A DNA stretch of 64,000 nucleotides. It comes from Thamnidium elegans (Eukaryota > Mucoromycota > Mucoromycetes > Mucorales > Mucoraceae). Every line of letters begins with the position of its first letter. Positions within the stretch are counted from its first letter, which is position 1. Below, piece by piece: positions 11,632 to 23,365 of the stretch. The translations under genes and the position numbers were made by a program. The notes beneath the pieces were generated by a model. That model was not told where the DNA came from. It searched no databases and saw only the letters and a program-made list of their open reading frames with translations. The DNA lies in contig JAIXMG010000021.1 in the NCBI GenBank assembly GCA_025201345.1, forward strand, positions 282,501 to 346,500. The letters are read 5' to 3'.

Positions 11632-13194
11632 TTTTATTAATAAAAGAGGTAGGAAAAAAAAAAGTGTATGGGTATTGAAAGAAAAAAGAAAAAAAAAAAA
11701 GGGATTTAATTTCAATTTTTATTTATTTATACCATTAGACGGAAAGCTAATTATAGGTACACATATAATTAGTTGGTTTCTTTTGTTGTTGTCGTTTAAG
11801 AATTTACTCTAAATTATCTATGCAACAGTTGCCAAGTTACACAATCAAACAAGTCTAAATATAATTCTAGCAATTTTTCTCTCTTTAATCTTTTGTATAC
11901 ATCTTTGTCAGTATTTACTCTTGCCTGACTGAAATCCAAATATGTGTTCACTAAAAAAAAAAAAAAAAAAAAAAACTAGTCGGAGAACTCTGTTGCCAAA
12001 AAGTAGGCAGAAATTAATAAAAGGTCCGAAGTCATAAAGAATGCCAAGCTGCTAAACAGTACAAATAAAATAAGAGTTTCTTCTGTATAATTCACTTGCA
12101 TAATAGGTAAAGTGGCTTGAACCCCAAAATTAAATCCCGAGTTTTTTTTCTTTTTTTTTATCATTCAACCGAAACATTGATAGGCACATTGCATAATGCA
12201 TTATTCCAGGAACATGGCGGGATTGAGTTAAAAGTTTTTGTGCAAGAGTATCTCTCGTTCTCTCGCTGTACAGGTGAACCAGTAAATAAGATTTGCTAAT
12301 GATCCGTTTTTTTGGCTTAAAATGCAGGTACACTTAAACCAATCACTGTATTTTGATCGCTACTTCCCAAACAAGTAACTAGCTCTTGGCAAAGTCTGTA
12401 ATAAAGCTACATACACCTCTCTAAAAATATCTTTCAACTGCCACGTCTACTAAACTATTCAAGGCTGATAGAATAACCTTAGACCAGATTTAGGTTTATA
12501 AAGAGCCTAAAAAAAAAAATGGGTTTCACAAACTACAAGGTACAAATCCTATAGACCAGGGAGTTTCTCAAAGCGTGCACGTACAAGTTCTATTTTTTCC
12601 CGCGCACAGCTTTTTTTTTAAAAAACAACGTATATACGCCTACTGGCATTTTTGCTGTAAATTCAGTTTTGAACTTTTTGTAATCGGTTTCGTAAGTACT
12701 GCAAGTAAAAGGGAGGGTTACACTGAAGCCCAAACTATTTAAACAATCACTCTTTGATTAAATCTTTTACGTAGTTTATCTTGTATCTTGCCTGTTTATA
12801 AATTTCATCGGATTGTTTTTTTTTTATCAGTCGAAAATCTCAAAACATCCTCGCCAGTGATATTAATTCATAGTCTTTTGAGAACAGGTTCATCGCATTA
12901 CGGTTCCAATAGAATTAGCACGTTTATTTATTTCTTCTACGAATTTCTCTTTTTTTAAAAAAAAGTTACAGAAATCTTGGTATTATACCACGCTCAGAAA
13001 GAAAAAAAAAGAATACTTTTCAGGTACCTTTATGCACGGCGGTAGCTCTATAAGAGAAGAAATTAAGCTCCTTTTAAAAGACATATCATACGTGTAAAAC
13101 GAAAAATATTTATAAGTATGTAGCGACTAGAAATGGAAAGAAAGTGTCACCTCTCCCCTTTCGGTCAATAGAAAATTTTAGACTGTAAATCTTT

Positions 13195-13225
<31 letters not shown>

Positions 13226-14351
13226 GCATAAGCTACACAACTATTCTTTCCATCACTGGTTGGACAACAATTCTCGAATTCAGGCTTATTTGTATCTCAG
13301 ATTAAATAACAGATTTCAAAAGAGTTATATAAAGGTTAAAAAAAAACAATTCGTCTCTATTTAGGGTTAACAAGATTTATACAAGTAAAAACAAAATTAC
13401 AGAGAGAAGCGGAATTTATTTGGCAATGAACAACTAGTAAAAATGCTTATTTTCATAAATTATATCTTTTAGTAGGGATGTCCGAGAAGTTTTTGTCTTT
13501 CTTTTGTCTAATCCAAAAAAAGGGTCTGAATTTTAATTATGGTTTGTACAAATAAAGACAACATACATTGTATTGTTGTCTAATATTTTATGAAACTTGA
13601 CAATAAACAGAGATTATTTTATTTATATAAGAATATAAATGGGTTACAAAGTTTAACTTCCCAACCTGGTTTGGCAGATCATTGGCCAAAATTACGTCAA
13701 TATTACCAAAAGGCTTTGCCCGATCGGAGGGAGGGAGGGTAAAAGGTTCCTGTAATTTAAAAAACACGTTGCAGTCCATCCTTTTTTTTTTTTTACAATT
13801 GTATCGACTGCTAAAAAAAAATATTACTGAAACCTTTGTAAAAATAAAACCATTCTTTTTTCTAGGAAAATCATCTGCGGTAATAAGAATTAATTTAATC
13901 TAATGTTTCTGGTTATCATACATGCACTTTCCGAGAAAATATTTTTTTATTGCCATTATGGCTCAGACCGCAAATTAGTGTTGTACTACATCTTTTTTTC
14001 GCGAGTAAGCATTGAATGTCTTTTTGTCCAACCTTCATTACTCATGGTGTTTTATATTACTTAAGCTTTTCATCTACAGAAAAGGCTATCCTGTCTCCCT
14101 TTTTTTTTTTTTTTACTAGTTTACCTCGGTCCAAAATATTTCTCTAAGCCTTAACTATACACGCAATAATAATAATAAAAAAGGTTGTGGTATCCTAGTT
14201 ACTTGATCTTGTGAGCGGTCTTATCGTTATACATTTAAAAAAAGATCTCTGAAGTTAAATTCACCATATTACCTTGCATATTGTCTGATCCGTTTCACAT
14301 CCTTACCTTCTTAAATTATCAATATGAATGTGATTTGGGGAACTCATTTTC

Positions 14352-14410
<59 letters not shown>

Positions 14411-14929
14411 GATGTTATAGGTTTAGTATGTACGGGATTATTATTACTTTTATAAAAAAAAAAGCACATTACGCAAAAGCTGTGCACAAGAATAATTTCT
14501 TTGTACGCGAGAATAAACTTGTGCAGCCAAAATGTACTTATTTACTACAGACGGGTTTTCTATAAAAGTATGTAATCCAGTTAAACACCCGAAGATATTA
14601 AAAAGATAAGTTGAAAAGGACGTTTTTAAATATATAACAGAAACTGAAACTATTTAGCTAAACTGCAGTTTTCCTAATTACTTTTTCTTCGTTATTTACT
14701 GTCAAACAATGTACTCTTGCACAACGTATGACTAACCTAAAAAAGTCTACCAGAAAATTATAGATGTTGAGCACAAAAAAAAAAAAAAAAAAAAAGTATA
14801 TAGTATCTTCCCTCTCTCTCTCTCTCTCTTTCTCTCTTTCTTTTTCTTCTCACACGCTTTTTTTTTTTATTATTATTTGTTTTCTATTTTTGTACGTGTA
14901 TTATACCTTTTAGAATAAACTAATATAAT
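11632..14929. other. Intergenic, 3.3 kb, no gene recognised
   Basis: The second largest gap in the window. It holds many homopolymer runs, including a 54-nt poly-A at 14353-14406, T(n)A(n) junctions near 13192-13225, and a CT-rich tract (14811-14850) just upstream of the methyltransferase start. A minus-strand frame at 11976-12164 encodes two hydrophobic stretches, but no credible start, splice partner or homology was found. No tRNA, rRNA or transposon structure is visible. Confidence 0.5.
14353..14406. repeat. 54-nt poly-A tract
   Basis: The longest homopolymer in the window, uninterrupted and intergenic. The sequence next to it on neither side reads as a retrotransposon, so its origin is open. 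Confidence 0.9.
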
Positions 14930-15262
14930 ATGGGAAACAGATATTCTCGAAGTAATATTTCGACCAACAACAGAAAAGGAAGCCAGCGTACACACAATAG
15001 TAAAGACAATACCGGCACTGCAACTACTTCTTCATTATCTCGATCCACAAATTCAATTATAATCGAAGGACGAGAATATCATAGAATGGATACCTCTAGC
15101 TATTGTTTACCGAGGGACGAATTAGAACAAGACAGACTAAATTCTGTAAGACAAGCACATATTTAAAATATTTATTATAATTTATTTATATATTCTTTTT
15201 TTTTTTTAAAAAAAAAAAGCAACATTTTTCACTGAAAGCATTATTAGGAGGGTAATTTTATT

Positions 15263-15296
<34 letters not shown>

Positions 15297-16302
15297 TAAA
15301 ACCCTCTTTTTTATTTTAGCAATCTATTACCATCAATAGAAAGTAGAATACCAAGGAATGCCAAAGTACTTGATCTCGGTTGTGGATCGGGATGTTGGGT
15401 CATGGTAAAAATAAAAAATATTAAAAGCAAATAAGAAAAACTTACATAATATTTTTAGGAAATGGCTATTGAACACCCTGAATTTGAAGTGACGGGCATC
15501 GACATGGCAGATATGTTTCCAGCAACAATAAGACCAGAAAACGTTAAATTTGAAATATGCGATATCATGGCTGGTCTTCCATATCCTGATAACTCATTTG
15601 ATTTTATTCACATGCGATTAATGATTGTTGCACTTCGAGGTAGCGAATGGCCACTAGTGTTGAAAGAGGCATATCGTGTGCTCAAACCAGGTGGAATCAT
15701 AGGACTTGTAGAATCAGATTTTACTGTATGTATTTTTCCCCCTCTTCGAAATAGTAATCATGTTTATTTACTTTTTCTAAAAAAAAATAGGAAAAGACAG
15801 ATAGACCTCTTGTAGACAAATTTAACAGCGAATGTAAGTTTTTTTTTTATGCACCAGATAATTGAGAGTGGGAGATCGATGTGTTTATATATTTTCTTAT
15901 TGTTGTGTAGTTTTCAACGCAATGAAAAGTCTTGGTCAAGACCCACACATTGGGTCAAAGTTAAGTACACTATTAGCAGAAGCAAACTTTGAGATTAAAG
16001 ATTTTCAAGAAAGATTTTTATGCTACGGTAAAACACTAAAATAAAAATAAAAAAAGGGATACTCTTCTAAAAAAAATCTTTATGTAGGTTTACCGTTAGA
16101 TCCTATCGCTAAAGAAATGTTGACAAATTGGAAGAGTGCAATGCTATCATTAAAGCCATTATTAGCACATCGAGTATCGACCGATATAGACTTGTATCCT
16201 GCTATTGTAGAAGAGTATATCAAAGGAATCGTGGAAGCTTCCTGGATAGTCAAGATATGGGCTTTTAGCGCACAAAAACCAATTGCTGTGGAACAGAATT
16301 AA
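14930..16302 (+). CDS. SAM-dependent class I methyltransferase
   Basis: Probable small-molecule or protein methyltransferase of the fungal Methyltransf_25/UbiE-like type; the substrate is unknown. Seven exons: 14930-15145, 15220-15251, 15320-15404, 15459-15725, 15791-15833, 15911-16027 and 16088-16302, giving 324 aa with all phases matching. The N-terminus MGNRYSRSN starts MGN, a possible N-myristoylation signal. The segment REYHRMDTSSYCLPRDELEQD precedes the fold, as usual in this fungal family. SAM motif I is VLDLGCGSGCW (residues 99-109), followed by VTGIDMADMFP with the acidic ribose-binding residue, IMAGLPYPDNSFDFIHMR, and AYRVLKPGGIIGLVE. A CT-rich tract and a pyrimidine-rich leader precede the ATG. 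The 32- and 43-nt exons depend on manual splice choice. Confidence 0.85.
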
Positions 16303-16679
16303 AGGAGTATATATATATATACAGGTGAACCAAAAATATCACTCTAATTCACATGTGCTCGTTTACAAAAAGAGATCATCATATATAATTTTAATGTAAC
16401 ACGGTTTTTTTTTTTTTTTTTTTTTTTTTTTTGTCATATTTTGTCATAAAATGTTATTTTTTTTTTTCTTGTTTTTTTGTTTTGTTTATGCAGATTTGTG
16501 TTTATTATCATTATTACGTGTATTATATGTATATATTACAAAAAGGGGAAAAAAAAAAAAAAAAAGTAATAGGAGAAAGTACGATTAGTGTTGTTATGTA
16601 AGAATAATATTAATATGAGTTGTCTAAATATAATAAATAATAAAAAATAGGGAAAAAAAAAAAAGAAAAAAAAAGTCGT
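16303..16679. other. Convergent intergenic region
   Basis: Tail-to-tail gap between the methyltransferase and the small minus-strand orphan. It contains AT repeats, T runs near 16404-16432 and AATAAA-like sequence, consistent with 3' ends on both strands. Confidence 0.5.
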
Positions 16680-17117
16680 TTAAATCATGTAACCTTCGAA
16701 TTCATCAGTTCCAAGAATATCACGATTTCCAGATCTATATCTTATCATCCATTTTCCATTTGGGAGCTTAACGTAAAAATTTGAATAAGGAAATTCGTTC
16801 GCCTTACAATAAGTAGGACTAAAAGGTGGAAGGACTAAATGAACAGGCGTTGGTCGTGATAAGTCATCCTGCTTTGAAGTAAATTTTTTTTTTCGATTAT
16901 AACCTCTATGACGCCTCGTTCTCGTTAAACTTGATCTAGTTTCCAAAGATGTACTAGACGAATCACTTTCGCTAGATGAAGTAGATAACCTCCTGTTACT
17001 GCTATCTTGTGCTGAATGAAATAAATGTGAAAGTCTGTTCCAAACAGATTTAAATGTTGAAGAGTCGCTAATTGATATCGAGTCTTCTTCGTGTTTCTTT
17101 TGTAAGTTTTGGGCCAT
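16680..17117 (-). CDS. Small Ser/Arg-rich orphan protein, 145 aa
   Basis: Single-exon gene I do not recognise. It encodes 145 aa beginning MAQNLQKKHEEDSIS. Residues about 40-75 are very rich in Ser, Thr and Arg (RRLSTSSSESDSSS, SLTRTRRHRGYNRKKK), suggesting a disordered, phosphorylatable, possibly nuclear segment. The last 50 residues look folded and conserved in style, with YVKLPNGKWMIRYRSGNRD and the end FEGYMI. No membrane segment or signal peptide is seen. A TATA-like box and an inverted CCAAT box lie upstream on the coding strand, which supports a real gene. Confidence 0.6.
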   Translation of the reverse strand: MAQNLQKKHEEDSISISDSSTFKSVWNRLSHLFHSAQDSSNRRLSTSSSESDSSSTSLETRSSLTRTRRHRGYNRKKKFTSKQDDLSRPTPVHLVLPPFSPTYCKANEFPYSNFYVKLPNGKWMIRYRSGNRDILGTDEFEGYMI

Positions 17118-17207
17118 GCAAAATGGTAAAATAGTGTTATTTAGAAAAAGAGTAAAAAAAAAGTAACGAGAAAAAAAGTAAAAAAAAGAAAAAAAAAAAG
17201 AAATGCT

Positions 17208-17214
17208 CTATATA

Positions 17215-17255
<41 letters not shown>

Positions 17256-17286
17256 CATTAAACTTCTGTCGTGTCATGTAGCCAAT
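17208..17286 (-). promoter_or_regulatory. TATA and CCAAT boxes of the orphan gene at 16680-17117
   Basis: Read on the minus strand, TATATATAG lies at 17208-17216, about 95 bp upstream of the ATG. ATTGG, the reverse of CCAAT at 17282-17286, lies about 165 bp upstream. A 38-nt homopolymer (17218-17255) separates them. The spacing is plausible for a fungal promoter. Confidence 0.4.
17218..17255. repeat. 38-nt poly-T run in a promoter
   Basis: Uninterrupted run between the TATA-like and CCAAT boxes of the upstream orphan gene. Poly(dA:dT) tracts of this kind commonly disfavour nucleosomes in fungal promoters. Confidence 0.85.
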
Positions 17287-18774
17287 CAGAGTATATAAAG
17301 TAAAGGCACTTGACACCAGTCGATGACATAAAAAAGGAAACTAATTGTTACACGTCTTTTGTATAAGAGAAGTCCTTGATTTCTCAGTCTTTTTTTTTTT
17401 TTTTTTTCTATTAATAACAATTTGATATATATATATATTCTCCTTATAAACTTTTGTACATAAATAGAATTTCAAATCAGGTTTTTTTTTTTAGAAGCAA
17501 AACAAACAAAAAGAGATATTCACTTGTCAAAAAAAAAACACCAAGATGTAGGTTTAGTATTGCACATAAATCAATGCTTTATTTCAAATTGAACCTACAT
17601 ATTTTTATTTTATTTTTTTGGTGGGAAATAAGCACGTATAAAAACATACTCTCGTTCTTATTATGAATCTGCAGAGGATACTAACAAACCTTTTTTTTTC
17701 CTTGCAAAAAGAGGTTTTATAGTTCAGGAGGGGCGGGTCTCAGATTGGGTCTCTTATTAACTGAAATGTAGACTAACAATCTGCAGGGCTATACCTTTTA
17801 GAAACTCTTTATTATATCGTCCGATTTTAATAATTGGATGTTTCCCGGTAGTTCTAAACTTCTTTTTTTAAAATTAAAAAAGAATTGTAATACAAGAAAA
17901 AAACGTATCATAATACAATCCCTTTCCTATTTCATCAATTTACTAATAAAATCATCCTATGAGAGACATTTAAACTTTTCACAGCCTTTAGTTACCGTGT
18001 CTCTTTTTATAGTGTAAAAATAGACTTTTTGATTTCATGCTATCCCGATCTTTTTCTATCCCTGACGTGCTCAGTAGAACTGATCTATCTCTTTCGTTTC
18101 TTCGACAATCAAATCATTAATATAGTACTGGTCGTGCAATTATACTTGGTTTCTTCATACAACTATAAATCTAAGCTAATGAAATTGGGCTTCTGATAAT
18201 GGTTTTTGTTAAGTTTTCAAATATTTGTAAGGCGTCATAACTTTTTATTATATATACATATATATATATATATATAAAGTGAGATAGAACAAGAAAGCTT
18301 TTTAAATATCTAAATCAGATAATAATAAAAAAGCGTGACATATGTTATTCAGTTTGGACTAATTTACTGCATCTTGTTATATGATCAAGTTTTTTATTTG
18401 TTTACCAAAAAGTAAATCACACGCTTTTGCATTGCTTCTTTTTTAATAACAATAAAGAATTTACCGAGGAAACGTTTTTCATTGATACAAGTCGAATGAT
18501 ATAAAAAAAAAGAGTTTAGAATATCTCTAAAAAAAATGTAACCCTGCCTATCAATGGTCTCATGTGGCTAAACACTTTCTCCCAACAAAAAAAAAAAAAA
18601 AAAAAAAGGAGAGGCAAATTTTGCCTCTTTCATAATATGCAGCATTGAAAGCGATCTCAGACTAATTATTCAAGCAAGTATAATATATAAAAAAAAACAT
18701 AATTTTTTTTTTTTTTTTACTTCAAAATAACTATTTTATAAAGAGCAAAAAAAAAAAAAAGAAAAAAAAACGAT
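17287..18774. other. Intergenic, 1.5 kb, no gene recognised
   Basis: AT-rich sequence between the orphan promoter and the eL20 stop codon. It shows poly-A/T runs, an AT dinucleotide stretch near 18250-18277 and short frames only. Confidence 0.5.
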
Positions 18775-19961
18775 TTAATAGAAGGTAGTGGGACGCTTGG
18801 CGACGAAAAGAGCACGGTGCTTCTTCTCGACGTTGGCAAGACGATGAGGCAAGGGGAAAGCAAGCTTGGGGGTCATGAGTTGCTTGATGTAGGGACGACG
18901 AACATCAGCATCCTTAACTTCAGCAACACGGATGATTTGAACTGATCTGAAACGAGCACGATGACGAGAAGCCATATCTTGGTCTATTAAAAAGAGGTAC
19001 AACACATTCAATATCATATTACAATCCTTTGCATATATATAAAAAATACTTACAACAGTGTTCAACGGCTTCACAACGGGTCAATTCACGGTATTCCTTG
19101 TACATGTTGTGGGTACCGGAACGAGAATCGTAACGGATCCAGACACCGAAGTTCTTGACTTGTTCAGGGCGCTTCTCAGAGATCTAAAAGAATATATTAA
19201 TATATGCATCCTCCCCTTTTTTATATATGTGTATATATAATCGATTCTTACTTGGTTAATAGCAACAATCTCACCAGCGGCCTTCTTGACCTTACGGAGC
19301 TTCTTTAAGAAGTACCAGAAACGAGACTTGGCAACAACGTCGTTAGGAGCAAAGATTCTCATACGGAAGAGCTTGGGGGCAACTTCTTGAGCTGAGGGGA
19401 GCTTACGGCCAACTACCTATGACACAAAACAAAAAAGGAGTTAGTTTCACTTGAGTGCCTTCTTTTTTTTTTATATTAATGTATTTACCTGATATTCGTT
19501 TAACTATTGACAAGAAAAAAATTAAAAAAAAAATATATGCATTAGTCTACTGTAATTGATTTTCCTCGAATAACGGATTCAGCAGAAATTTAAAGAACAG
19601 AGGGGGGGAACATTGAATGCTGACATTGGAAGTTCCACATGTCTGACTTAATGTTGAATTCGGGTTCATGTCGAAATTACTTCTTTTTTGTAATAATAAT
19701 AATAAAAAAAAATCCATCAAAATTGAAAAGAAAATATCTACATCCATCCATTTCATCCATCTATCGATAACGTTGTTATGACATTCTGTGGGAGGTAATG
19801 TCCATTTTACATGTGGGATATAGAAAATATTTTTTCTTCCCATTTTTTTTTTTTTTTGGTGCATTTAAAAAAAAAATCAATCATCCATCCAATGTTCCCT
19901 TGTTCTAGTTCTGCTAAATCCATCTTCTCCTTTGTATAAGAATGCTTACTCTGCAAACCAT
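18775..19961 (-). CDS. RPL20: 60S ribosomal protein eL20 (L18a)
   Basis: Structural protein of the large ribosomal subunit. Exons on the minus strand are 19950-19961, 19489-19503, 19252-19416, 19054-19183 and 18775-18983, total 176 aa, the normal eL20 length. Family blocks are clear: [92 protein letters not shown]. The first two exons are tiny: MVCR (12 nt) and LNEYQ (15 nt). The first was chosen because it gives phase 0 and the Arg that precedes Leu in many eL20 proteins, but it needs transcript proof. The first intron is about 446 bp, unusually long here. Codon use is strongly biased to C-ending codons, as expected for high expression. It is divergent from the GATA-finger gene. Confidence 0.92.
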
Positions 19962-20171
19962 GTTGTCCTTCCGTTCAAACTATAAAGAGAAAGATTCACC
20001 TTTGTCTACTGGCACACTTTGAATACCCCGAATACCAACAACAGAAACTGTAAGAGCGCCCTCCCCGCACCGCACCGCCTAAGCAGTCACTTTTTCGACC
20101 CTTTTTTATTTCCTCCCAAAAAAAAAAAAAAAAAAAAAAAAAAAAGAAACGCCCAAACTCTTTTATTTATC
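19962..20171. promoter_or_regulatory. Shared promoter of eL20 and the GATA-finger gene
   Basis: 210 bp between divergent start codons. The centre (about 20050-20085) is the most GC-rich intergenic stretch nearby, with CCCTCCCCGCACCGCACCGC, and is followed by a 28-nt A run. The GC-rich core is a candidate factor-binding site. Confidence 0.45.
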
Positions 20172-22334
20172 ATGTCCAGTTCTGCTTTAATAGCTGCTAA
20201 AAAACGACTTGAAACATCTTTAAAAAAGTATGAAATACCAACTGTAGAAAAATGCGATCGACAAGACACGTGTGACAGGTACCCTATATAAAAAAAGTAT
20301 ATTTATGTCCCTCTCCAAAGTTTTGACTATTATTAGTGGTGTACTTTTACTTTCTTTATTACAATCACGTCTTCATTGGACAAATTCAGTCTTTACAAAG
20401 TATCGAGCCGATCCAACACAGCAACCAAAACGAGCGAACAATTCACGTAAGAAATGGCCCAACATGAAGTACTTGGGAACAGGTACTTTAGAACTTGGTC
20501 CTCATCTGTTTCCAAACACTAGTTTTTACGAGGCAAGTCGAGCGATACCCTGGACAACCATTGCTAAGCAACTGAATATAAAAATACCTGACCAAGACAC
20601 GGCCATGGAAAATGTCGAACAAGATCCTTCTCAACTTTTACAGTTTGTTGACATTGTATTTGAATTGAACGAATTACCAAACGAACGCTTTATATTTCCC
20701 AAAGACGCTCTTATCAGTCTATCAGTAGAAGATGGTCCAATCGTGGTAAGTCTCTTTTTTTTTTTTCTCTCTCTCTTAAGACAAGAAGATATTCACTTAT
20801 TATATAGTTACACGCATCCTTTGTATTACCAATAGACTCAACAGATGGGTTCTTTGAAAAACCTAAAGACCAAATCTCAAAATGGGGAAAATCATGCGTC
20901 TTACCATATATCCGCGATTTCACCACCATGGTAGACCCCAGACCAGAGGACACCAAAGTATATCAACCTGCCAACATCCGCATCTCGCACCTCAACCAAA
21001 CGACCATCGATGCGCTCGAAGACAATGTACATAAACCGGACCAAGTCCACCAGAGCATGACTCTCCAACAGAACACGTTTCCCAAACCTCGATTTGTCAA
21101 ATACGACTTATCGCAGGACCCAATCCACCACGCTGAAGTTCAGGATTTGGTAAAGAGAGCCTTGACCGTGCCTGATATCACAACAGGCCCCATCATGGCC
21201 GAAAAGAAGAGAAATGAAATTCTGAACGCAATTCGATTAGGTAAAAGGCCCAGAGACGAGAAATTTGAAGCTGAGCGTAAGTACATTGTTATATTTTGGG
21301 GGGGGGGTTTAAAAAAAAACTAACAAAAAAAAAATATACATCTAGTCCCCAAAAACAAATATACAAATACCGTAGCAAAAGAGGACGGATTATTAAAATG
21401 CGCGTACTGCAGCACAAAATACACATGTATGTGGCGTCCTGGCCCTGCTGGACATGGCACACTCTGTAACAGTTGCGGTATACAATGGAAACGAGGCCAG
21501 ATTTTGAAGGACGCTCCTGTCATTCGTCCCGAAGAAGAAAAGAGGCTAATCAAAGAAAGAAAGGAGCGCGAAAGAATGTTGGAGATAGTAGAGTTGGAAC
21601 GCGAGACCAAACGAGTTCAAAAGAAGATGGAGCGAGAAACAGATATACCGAGTAAAAAACCCGTTTTACCTGTACCGAAGCAACGACAGACCAAGTCAGC
21701 TACCAATATACCCAATGAAAATCCGTCTGAAACTCTTCTGGAAGATAATAAAAAGAAGGTAAAGGCAAAGATTGTAGATAAAATGAATAAACCTGATCTA
21801 GCGGAACCAGTTCATATTCAACCCATTGAGCCAGCTCCTGCCGTACTGCAACCAGCGCCACAACAGCAAGTACAGCCCATACTACCCGCACAACCACAAG
21901 TGCAACCACAACAAACGCAACAGCAACAAACCAATTCGTTCTTTCTGTACAGTCAGGGAGGTATACCACTTCCTACACTGTCAATTGATTTTGGCGGGAT
22001 TACAATATTCTCTCACCCGAACTGCGCAGTGACTTTACTTGATGGACATTTCCACGTTCGATTATGCACTGAGCCTGGCGAGCAAAGTCTAATCAACTTG
22101 GAAAAAACCGATTTAACAGACGCGCAATTTACCATTTCGCAAGAGGGAGACGCGAACAACAAACGAGAGATTCTTATTATGACTATACCCGCTTTAAAAA
22201 AATCGATTCAAATCTTGGATCAAACATTAGCACCTACCATCACAATTCGATTTTTAGAAAAGTTGGATCCAAGTGGAGGTGCTGTAGTCAAAAGGATTTT
22301 ACAAAGGTGGTTGGTTACAGTTCCTCAATCATAA
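20172..22334 (+). CDS. GATA-type zinc-finger protein
   Basis: Probable nuclear DNA-binding or chromatin protein. Exons are 20172-20278, 20337-20745, 20808-21276 and 21346-22334, giving 657 aa. One zinc finger is seen at residues 347-372: C-x2-C, 18 residues, C-x2-C (CAYCSTKYTCMWRPGPAGHG then LCNSCGIQWKRGQ). Spacing of 18 matches the second GATA class, and the WRPGP and LCNSCGI signatures fit. A charged helix with EEEKRLIKERKERERM follows, probably a coiled coil, then a Gln/Pro-rich linker and a C-terminal domain of about 120 residues (LPTLSIDFGGITIF onward). Residues 35-320 form a long region with no domain I know. The finger is in the middle rather than at an end. Intron 3 contains a run of ten G. 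Target genes cannot be inferred. Confidence 0.8.
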
Positions 22335-22420
22335 AATTACAATGCACATATTTTTTATTTTATTTTTTATTATATATAAACACATTATTTTTTTTTAAAT
22401 AAAAAAAAAATAATAATAAT

Positions 22421-23365
22421 CTACTCTTCAGTCTTGGCTTCAACCTTAGCTTCATCAACCTTAGCTTCATCAACCTTAGCTTCAGGCTTGGCTTCAGTCT
22501 CTTCCTCAACCTTGGTCTTCTTGGGTTCAGCCTTAGCGAAACCGTTACCCTTTCTCTTGTTGTTACCAGCAGGTCCGGTGTTTTGAGTTTTGAAAGCGTT
22601 GAAGCTGAATTTTTTGTTCTTGGGGGGAGAGTTCTTGAACTCTTCAGCCTTCTTCTCGTGATAGACAGGTCTGTACAAAATTTCGAGCTTCTTACCGTCA
22701 AATTCGATTTCCTTTAATTCGGCAACCTTCTGGGCTTCCTCAGGGGATTCAAATTCAACATAAGCACTACCCTATAAATATACATTAATAAAAAAATAAA
22801 AATAAAAAAAAAAGGCGCGTTCCAATATGATCAATAAATTACCTTGAACATTTTGGGGCGATCAGTAGTTTTCTTCAAACGAACACAGAGAACCTTGGCG
22901 TGTTCACTGAAAAGATCATCAATTTTATCTTGAAGAATAAAGAGTTCAGCGATAGCATCCTTAGCATCAACATCAACTAAAGGTAAACCCTTGATATAAA
23001 TTGAACGGCTAGTATGGTCTTGTTGAACAACTTCTGACTTTCTTCTGATATTCTTGGATTCTTCATCAAGTTCATAGATATCGCTCTCAACTTCCTTTAA
23101 GGCCTTGACAATAGTATCTAAATCTTCAGTAATCATCTTCATTTTCTTGAACCCAGCAATGGTCTCAATGGGGATCCCTATTTTTTTAAAAAAAAAAAAA
23201 AAACTGTCAGTTGGTTTGCTTTTGACAAGTGCTGCTTTATTCGTATTTACATCCTTCAGGTGTGTTGGCACGGAGAGTCCATAAGAATTTATCATAAGGT
23301 AAGTTGGAATCAGAAAAGTAAAAGTTTACTTGCTTGCGGATCTTTTCACTTTCAGTGGCAACCAT
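22421..23365 (-). CDS. LHP1: La RNA-binding protein (Lhp1-like)
   Basis: Binds the 3' oligo-U ends of new RNA polymerase III transcripts and protects them in the nucleus. Exons on the minus strand are 23251-23365, 22843-23177 and 22421-22771, giving 266 aa. The La motif fills residues 1-85: RKQVNFYFSDSNLPYDKFLW and GWIPIETIAGFKKMK. An RRM follows, with RSIYIKGLPLVDV and MFKGSAYVEFESPEEAQKVA. The C-terminal tail is basic then Lys/Glu/Ala-rich, with repeated KVDEA units and the end VEAKTEE; the long C-terminal RRM2 of animal La is absent, as in yeasts. It is convergent with the GATA-finger gene, 86 bp between stops. Confidence 0.93.

Noticed and set aside
11976..12164. Minus-strand frame with two hydrophobic stretches
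   Set aside because: Looks like a membrane protein fragment, but it has no credible start, exon partner or family match; hydrophobic strings are common in AT-rich DNA.
12130..12333. 67-codon minus frame upstream of the hydrophobic frame
   Set aside because: Tested as an upstream exon for 11976-12164; no splice join gives a continuous sensible protein.
14281..14565. 94-codon plus-strand frame
   Set aside because: Its middle is the poly-A tract read as poly-Lys, and the flanks lack coding character.
19504..19949. Possible intronic snoRNA in the eL20 intron
   Set aside because: GATGGATG repeats resemble C boxes, but no paired D box and terminal stem could be assembled.
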